Source: Clostridiales bacterium (GTDB taxonomy: Bacteria; Bacillota; Clostridia; TANB77; CAG-508). Taken from it: DNA of 58,099 nt. Location of the stretch: assembly GCA_003507395.1 (NCBI GenBank), contig DNVW01000015.1:1-58099 (forward strand), written 5' to 3'. The position numbers were made by a program, and so were the translations under genes. This document shows positions 53,318 to 58,099 of the stretch, piece by piece. Every line of letters starts with the position of its first letter. The stretch's first letter is position 1. The notes beneath the pieces were generated by a model. The model had not been told where the DNA came from. It searched no databases and saw nothing but the letters and a program-made list of their open reading frames with translations.

Positions 53318-53366
53318 CGAAAAATAAAGTAAAATGTAGATATTAAAAAAAATACATAAAACCAAA

Positions 53367-53404
53367 AAAGAAATAGTCTCAAAAAGTAGATTATTTCTTT
53401 TTTT
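53367..53404 (+). terminator. Terminator after ftsZ
   Basis: AAAGAAATA (53367-53375) pairs with TATTTCTTT (53392-53400), then T's. Confidence 0.75.
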
Positions 53405-53488
53405 CTTGCCCACAAAACGACAGATTTTTAACGAGTCTAGTTATATAATTGATTAACAATAACAAATTGAAATGAGCGGTGAAAAAAT

Positions 53489-54373
53489 TTGACAGTATAT
53501 ATAGATATTATCTTATTAGAAAATTTATGTATGAATTATATTATTCTTTTTGCAACAGCATATATAATGAAAATAAAGATAAGCCATATTAGAATAATAG
53601 CATCAAGTAGTATAGGTGCAGTATACTCAATCATGTTATATATGCAAATACTTCCGATATATTCAAGCATTTTTATGAAAATAATTTTATCAGTAGCGAT
53701 GGTCTATATATCGTATGCACCTAAAACTGTAAAAATAGCAATTAAACAGTTAATAATATTTTATTTAATTTCATTTGCGTTTGGAGGTTGTGCTTTCGCA
53801 TTACTATATTTTGTTAAACCACAAGACATATTTATAAAAAATGGAGTATATATAGGTACATATCCACTAAAGATAGCTTTGTTAGGAGGAATAGTAGGAT
53901 TTATTATTACATATATAGCCTTTAAAATCATAAAAAATAAAGCAACTAAAGAAGAGATGATATATAAATTAAAAATAAAAATTAATGATAAAACTGTAGA
54001 AGTAAATGCATTATTAGATACAGGAAATAAACTTAAAGATCCCATAACGCTAGTACCAGTAATTGTTATAGAAAAGCAAAAATTATATAATTTTCTACCA
54101 GAAGAAATTTTAGAAAATATAGATAAAATTATAGGGGGTGATAGCGATAAATTAATAGAAGAAAACATTAAATACATGTCAAAATTTAGAGTAATACCAT
54201 ATAACTCAATAGGAAAACAAAATGGGTTAATGTTAGGATTTAAAGCAGATGAAGTGAAAATAATTATCGATGAAGAGGAAAGAACTATAAAAAATACAAT
54301 AATTGGAATTTTTAATCAAAGTTTTAATAGCCAAACATATTCTGCTCTTATTAGCTTAGAAATTATAGAGTAA
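53489..54373 (+). CDS. spoIIGA: Sigma-E processing peptidase SpoIIGA
   Basis: This membrane aspartic protease activates pro-sigma-E in the mother cell. Five hydrophobic helices occupy about residues 1-150. The protease domain has VNALLDTGNKLKDPITLVPV, with the active-site Asp in DTG, and ends with TYSALISLEII. It starts at TTG 53489. It lies directly upstream of sigE, its substrate, as in other spore formers. An AAACGACAG stretch upstream resembles a Spo0A box in reverse (weak). Confidence 0.92.
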   Translation: MTVYIDIILLENLCMNYIILFATAYIMKIKISHIRIIASSSIGAVYSIMLYMQILPIYSSIFMKIILSVAMVYISYAPKTVKIAIKQLIIFYLISFAFGGCAFALLYFVKPQDIFIKNGVYIGTYPLKIALLGGIVGFIITYIAFKIIKNKATKEEMIYKLKIKINDKTVEVNALLDTGNKLKDPITLVPVIVIEKQKLYNFLPEEILENIDKIIGGDSDKLIEENIKYMSKFRVIPYNSIGKQNGLMLGFKADEVKIIIDEEERTIKNTIIGIFNQSFNSQTYSALISLEIIE

Positions 54374-54396
54374 ATAAAAATAAGGAGGAAGAAAAG

Positions 54397-55191
54397 ATGA
54401 ATCTTTTACAAATATTAAAAGATAGCATAAATACAATATATGTAAAGTACATAGGCAATGATGAAATAGAAAATATGCCCATATATTATATAGGGGGAAG
54501 CCAAACTTTACCTCCTCCTCTTTCTACAGAAGAAGAGGAAAGAATATTAGATTTATTGTCTAAAGGAGATGAGGTAGCAAAGAAAACTCTGGTTGAAAGA
54601 AATCTAAGATTAGTAGTATACATAGCTAAAAAGTTTGAAAATACGGGGGTGGGAATAGAGGATTTAATATCAATTGGAACAATAGGACTTATGAAAGCTA
54701 TAAATACATTTAATACAGACAAGAAAATAAAGCTTGCAACATATGCATCAAGATGTATAGAAAACGAAATTTTAATGTATTTAAGAAGAAGTAATAAAAT
54801 AAAAGGTGAAATATCAATAGATGAACCATTGAACCAAGATGGGGATGGAAACGAGTTACTTTTATCAGATATATTAGGAACAGATCCAGATATAACATCA
54901 AGAAGAATAGAAGATGAAGTAGATAAAAAACTTTTAAAAGCATCTATGGAAAAATTGAACAATAGAGAAAAAAATATAATGGAATTAAGGTTTGGGTTTA
55001 TAAGTGGAAATGAAAAAACTCAAAAAGAAGTAGCAGATATGTTACGGAATATCACAAAGCTATATATCAAGATTAGAGAAAAAAATAATAAACAAAATGA
55101 GAAAAGAAATTTTAAGCAAGACAGGCTAAATAATTGCAATATATTTCATATGGACGAAGTAACGAAAATAAAAAATGAAAGCATTGTATAA
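54397..55191 (+). CDS. sigE: Sporulation sigma factor SigE, frameshifted in region 4.2
   Basis: This is the mother-cell sigma factor made as a pro-protein. The pro-region and N-terminus are MNLLQILKDSINTIYVKYIG; region 2 has NLRLVVYIAKKFENTGVGIE, DLISIGTIGLMKAINTF and KLATYASRCIENEILMYLRR; region 4 starts LNNREKNIMELRFGF. After VADML the frame reads RNITKLYIKIREKNN instead of GISQSYISRLEKKI. One extra base at or near C55045 explains this: without it the gene continues GISQSYISRLEKKIINKMRK and stops at 55127-55129. As sequenced, the -35-recognition helix is lost. ATG 54397 follows AAGGAGGA. Confidence 0.9.
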   Translation: MNLLQILKDSINTIYVKYIGNDEIENMPIYYIGGSQTLPPPLSTEEEERILDLLSKGDEVAKKTLVERNLRLVVYIAKKFENTGVGIEDLISIGTIGLMKAINTFNTDKKIKLATYASRCIENEILMYLRRSNKIKGEISIDEPLNQDGDGNELLLSDILGTDPDITSRRIEDEVDKKLLKASMEKLNNREKNIMELRFGFISGNEKTQKEVADMLRNITKLYIKIREKNNKQNEKRNFKQDRLNNCNIFHMDEVTKIKNESIV

Positions 55192-55250
55192 AAGAATCTC
55201 TTTTGGAAATAATTTAAATAACAATTATTTCTAAAGGAGGTTTTTTAAAT

Positions 55251-56024
55251 TTGATAAACAAAGTTGAGATATGTGGAGTAAATACCGCAAAATTACCAGT
55301 TTTATCAAATGAAGAAAAAGAAGAACTTTTTATCAAAATAAAAAATGGAGATGATAAAGCAAGAGATAAATTTATACATGGAAATTTAAGATTAGTTTTG
55401 AGTGTTATAAAAAGATTTTATGGAAGAGGAGAAAATGTAGATGACTTATTCCAAGTGGGATGTATTGGATTGATAAAAGCTATTGATAATTTTGATACAA
55501 ATTTAAATGTTCAGTTTTCAACATATGCTGTTCCAATGATAGTAGGAGAGATAAGGAGATACTTAAGAGATAATAATTCGATTAGAGTAAGTCGCTCAAT
55601 AAGAGACTTGGCATATAAAGTTTTGGCTGCAAAAGAGAAACTAAGCAAGCAGAATGGAAAAGAACCTACAGTAGAAGAAATAGCAAAAGAGTTAGAAATT
55701 CCAAAAGAAGAAATAATAATTAGTATGGATGCCATACAAGAACCAATATCTTTGCAAGAGCCTGTATATGGTGAAAACATGGATAATATATATGTGATGG
55801 ACCAAATAAGTGATAAAAAAAATACGGATGAAAATTGGACAAACAGCATAACAATTGCTGAAGCAATAAAAAAATTAAATGAAAAAGAAAAGCTAATAAT
55901 AAATAAAAGATTTTTTGAAGGTAGAACCCAGATGGAGGTGGCAGAAGAAATAGGAATATCACAAGCGCAGGTTTCTAGACTAGAAAAAAATGCAATTGAG
56001 CATATAAAAAGAATATATAAATAG
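55251..56024 (+). CDS. sigG: Forespore sigma factor SigG
   Basis: This directs late forespore transcription. The N-terminal NKVEICGVNTAKLPVLSNEE is characteristic of SigG. Region 2: NLRLVLSVIKRFYGRGENVD, DLFQVGCIGLIKAIDNFDT and STYAVPMIVGEIRRYLRDN; region 3: GKEPTVEEIAKELEI; region 4.2 is intact: GISQAQVSRLEKNAIEHIKR. TTG 55251 follows AAAGGAGG at 10 nt. The length of 257 is normal. Confidence 0.96.
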   Translation: MINKVEICGVNTAKLPVLSNEEKEELFIKIKNGDDKARDKFIHGNLRLVLSVIKRFYGRGENVDDLFQVGCIGLIKAIDNFDTNLNVQFSTYAVPMIVGEIRRYLRDNNSIRVSRSIRDLAYKVLAAKEKLSKQNGKEPTVEEIAKELEIPKEEIIISMDAIQEPISLQEPVYGENMDNIYVMDQISDKKNTDENWTNSITIAEAIKKLNEKEKLIINKRFFEGRTQMEVAEEIGISQAQVSRLEKNAIEHIKRIYK

Positions 56025-56025
56025 G

Positions 56026-56054
56026 TTGATTTATATTTTAAGCTAGGATATAAT
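56026..56054 (+). promoter_or_regulatory. Promoter for the gene at 56085
   Basis: TTGATT (56026-56031), 17 bp and TATAAT (56049-56054). Confidence 0.65.
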
Positions 56055-56084
56055 GTCAAAAACAATGAAAGGAATGTGATTAAA

Positions 56085-57449
56085 ATGAAGAAGAAGATAC
56101 CACTAATTATTTTAGCAATAATTATAATAACATCAATAATAGCAATATATTTATATTGTTGCACAGACTTATTTAAAACTCCACAAGAACAATTTTGGAG
56201 TAGTTTATCAAAAGCTAGTAAAATAACGGGAGATAAAACATATTCAGAAGCATTAAATGAAATAAGAAATCTAAAAGAAAAATCATATACATTAAAAGGA
56301 GATGCTAAATTCAATATAAGTTCAACTGAAGAGGACGAAGAAGTACAAAAAATTGCAGATGCTTTTTCGAAAATTCAAATTTCATATGATATGAATGTAG
56401 TTGGAAAAAAAAATAAAGAAAAGGGAATATTAAATTTTGGTTTTGATAATAAACAAGTATTGTCCGTAGATTATCTTAGGGACAATGATTTATTTGGAAT
56501 TAAAATAGGGGAAGTGTATGATAAATATATAAGTATAGAAAACAAGAATTTAAAACAGTTAGCAGAAAAATATGAAATAGATAGCACAGAAATTCCAGAC
56601 AAAATAGAGTTTATAGATATGCATGATTTATATGATATTAGCGAAGAGGAGATTCAGCATATAAACGATTTAATTGTTGGAACATTGAAAAATGAAATAC
56701 CAGAAGAATGTTATAGTGTAAATGAAAATGTTGAAACAGATATATTAGGAGAGAAAGCAAAAACAAAAGAATATAAAATTGAGTTATCAGCAAAACAAAT
56801 AGATGATATAGCAATTAAATTGTTAGAAAATGCAAAAAGAGATGAAGTGATTTTAAATTTAATAGTAAATGAATATAATAAAGTTTCAATGAACACACTT
56901 GCAGGAAAAGAAAAAATTGCAAAAGATGATTTGATAAAAGAGATAGAAGAAAGTATAAAGGAAATACAAGAAGAACCATCAAAAGAAGGTGTGATAGTTT
57001 CAAACTTTTATGCTAAGGATAAAGCTAAAATAGATATAAGCACATCAAAAAATAATATAATGAATATAGAATTACAAAAAGCAGGAAAAGAAACAGTCAT
57101 AAATATTGGAATTTATTTTGATGATGAAACAGCAAGTGATACAAAGACAGAAAAAATGAGAATTAATGGCAAAGTGAAAATCAATCAAACAAGCAATGAA
57201 AAATCAAATGCAAATATAGAAACACAAATAGAAACAGAAGATTTGAAGTTTGGAATGAATATGAATTACGAGATAGAATTTAGTGAGAAAATATCAATTG
57301 AAAGCTTTACAGCAGAAAATAGTATAAACTTAAATAATATCACAACAGAAGAATTTGAAAAAGAAATGGAAGAAATATATTATAGAGCAATATTTATATT
57401 GCCACAAAAAATGAAATTATTAGGAATAGATATGAGTTCTCTTATATAA
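56085..57449 (+). CDS. Membrane-anchored unknown protein (DUF6583-like)
   Basis: An N-terminal membrane helix (IPLIILAIIIITSIIAIYLY) precedes about 425 extracytoplasmic residues with no catalytic motif. The pattern of Lys/Glu-rich beta strands (YTLKGDAKFNISST, NFGFDNKQVLSVDYL, IDISTSKNNIMNIELQKA) resembles the clostridial DUF6583 group (recalled, tentative). ATG 56085 follows AAAGGA; GTG 56076 is the alternative. It ends at a terminator, so it forms a single-gene unit. Confidence 0.55.
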   Translation: MKKKIPLIILAIIIITSIIAIYLYCCTDLFKTPQEQFWSSLSKASKITGDKTYSEALNEIRNLKEKSYTLKGDAKFNISSTEEDEEVQKIADAFSKIQISYDMNVVGKKNKEKGILNFGFDNKQVLSVDYLRDNDLFGIKIGEVYDKYISIENKNLKQLAEKYEIDSTEIPDKIEFIDMHDLYDISEEEIQHINDLIVGTLKNEIPEECYSVNENVETDILGEKAKTKEYKIELSAKQIDDIAIKLLENAKRDEVILNLIVNEYNKVSMNTLAGKEKIAKDDLIKEIEESIKEIQEEPSKEGVIVSNFYAKDKAKIDISTSKNNIMNIELQKAGKETVINIGIYFDDETASDTKTEKMRINGKVKINQTSNEKSNANIETQIETEDLKFGMNMNYEIEFSEKISIESFTAENSINLNNITTEEFEKEMEEIYYRAIFILPQKMKLLGIDMSSLI

Positions 57450-57459
57450 ATACAGAAGA

Positions 57460-57489
57460 AGTTGCTAGAAGGTACTAGCAACTTTTTTT
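57460..57489 (+). terminator. Terminator after the gene at 56085
   Basis: AGTTGCTAG (57460-57468) pairs with CTAGCAACT (57475-57483), then T's. Confidence 0.85.
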
Positions 57490-57585
57490 ATGCATAATAA
57501 TATAATGATATAAAAAATATCTATTCAATAATGAAGAGCATAGTTTAGGCATAACTTATATTATATGAAAGGAAGTGCAAATGAG

Positions 57586-57819
57586 ATGGGAAATAAAGGT
57601 TTAGATTTTAAACACAAAGAAGTTATAAACATAAAAGACGGAAGAAGACTAGGATTTGTACAAGATGTATGTGCGGATTTAGAGAGTGGAACAATAACTT
57701 CTATAATAGTACCAGGAAGTAATAAAATACTAAATATGTTTTCTAATTCTAATGAAATAGTTATAGAATGGAAAGATATTAAATGCATAGGGGATGATGT
57801 TATATTAGTAGAAATATAA
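57586..57819 (+). CDS. YlmC/YmxH-family PRC-barrel sporulation protein
   Basis: The 77-residue PRC-barrel protein: FKHKEVINIKDGRRLGFVQD, ADLESGTITSIIVPG and IEWKDIKCIGDDVILVE are typical of the YlmC/YmxH group found after sigG in Clostridia. ATG 57586 follows AAGGAAG at about 10 nt; an in-frame ATG at 57565 lacks one. Role in spore formation is family knowledge only. Confidence 0.9.
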   Translation: MGNKGLDFKHKEVINIKDGRRLGFVQDVCADLESGTITSIIVPGSNKILNMFSNSNEIVIEWKDIKCIGDDVILVEI

Positions 57820-57864
57820 GATATAAATAAAAACAGAAAAAATTAAAAAAATCGACAAAAAGTG

Positions 57865-57896
57865 TTGACTTTGATTTAAGGATATGGTATTATAAT
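57865..57896 (+). promoter_or_regulatory. Strong promoter P1, probable rRNA operon
   Basis: TTGACT (57865-57870), then TATTAT at 17 bp (57888-57893), overlapping TATAAT (57891-57896). AAAAAGTGTTGAC is shared with P2. Confidence 0.65.
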
Positions 57897-58027
57897 TTTA
57901 GTGTTTAAAACAAATGAAAACAAATTATTAAATTAGTAAAAAAGTACGACTTTTTTATACAAGACATTGATTACTAATTTATTATTTTGCACTTATTTTA
58001 AAAAAATAAAAAAGTTTTAAAAAAGTG

Positions 58028-58056
58028 TTGACAAATTAAACACTAAGTAGTAAAAT
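58028..58056 (+). promoter_or_regulatory. Strong promoter P2, probable rRNA operon
   Basis: TTGACA (58028-58033), 17 bp and TAAAAT (58051-58056). It is followed by a leader ending GTACATTGAA at the window edge, as in clostridial pre-rRNA leaders. Confidence 0.65.
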
Positions 58057-58099
58057 TAAGAACGTTACATCCTGACAAACAACAAAAAAGTACATTGAA

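Noticed and set aside
52171..53415. Long leftward frame opposite ftsZ
   Set aside because: FtsZ on the + strand is complete and conserved; the opposite frame is a codon-usage shadow.
1..58099. tRNA genes or known riboswitches
   Set aside because: No cloverleaf, T-box or recognised riboswitch core was seen by eye in the intergenic regions; a covariance scan would be needed to exclude them fully.

Overview
The window is AT-rich, Gram-positive, spore-former-type DNA. It carries ftsQ/divIB, ftsA, ftsZ, spoIIGA, sigE, sigG and a YlmC/YmxH gene in the usual Clostridia order. It also has a four-subunit pyruvate:ferredoxin oxidoreductase, minD/minE/rodA, BofC- and GerS-like proteins, and many TTG/GTG starts behind AGGAGG sites. 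An anaerobic low-GC gut-type clostridium is the best reading; genus and species cannot be told from the sequence.

Layout. 1-3.5 kb: the 3' part of a large gene with seven 87-bp tandem repeats fused to a nucleotidyltransferase, then a small partner gene. 3.7-15.5 kb (+): NlpC/P60 hydrolase, comEC, topA, a PhoB-type response regulator and histidine kinase, signal peptidase, holB, ricT, ferredoxin and a lipoprotein. 15.6-18.8 kb (-): the por operon. 19-25.5 kb (+): minD, minE, rodA, dus, a GerS-like protein, mazF, Sua5 and a BofC-like protein. 25.6-28.5 kb (-): pgsA and a ClpE-like unfoldase. 28.8-32.6 kb: a DUF3298-like protein, a frameshifted topB, a patatin and a small membrane protein. 32.6-36.0 kb: a decayed relative of the element that follows, plus an anchored thermonuclease. 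36.1-47.8 kb: murA split by a 10.47-kb integrative mobilizable element. 47.8-57.8 kb: the division/sporulation cluster. The right edge has two tandem strong promoters and the start of what looks like a pre-rRNA leader.

The central observation is the element in murA. It carries a large serine recombinase, a MobV relaxase with a candidate oriT, a HEPN-like protein, an HExxH protein with a small partner, and a DinD-like protein. It sits exactly two codons before the catalytic cysteine of MurA. Joining the flanks at a shared GG dinucleotide rebuilds an uninterrupted 417-codon murA. Joining the element ends at the same GG gives a recombinase reading frame 26 codons longer than the integrated one. 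Both reconstructed sites are imperfect palindromes centred on that GG, as expected for serine integrase attB and attP. MurA is therefore broken while the element is integrated and restored when it leaves, and the recombinase C-terminus changes with the same event. Upstream of murA lie remnants of a related element, including a copy of the recombinase promoter with its inverted repeat, now facing murA.

Several genes carry single-base frameshifts (repeat/NTase gene, topB, the HEPN-like gene, sigE). They may be real or assembly errors; each is described separately.
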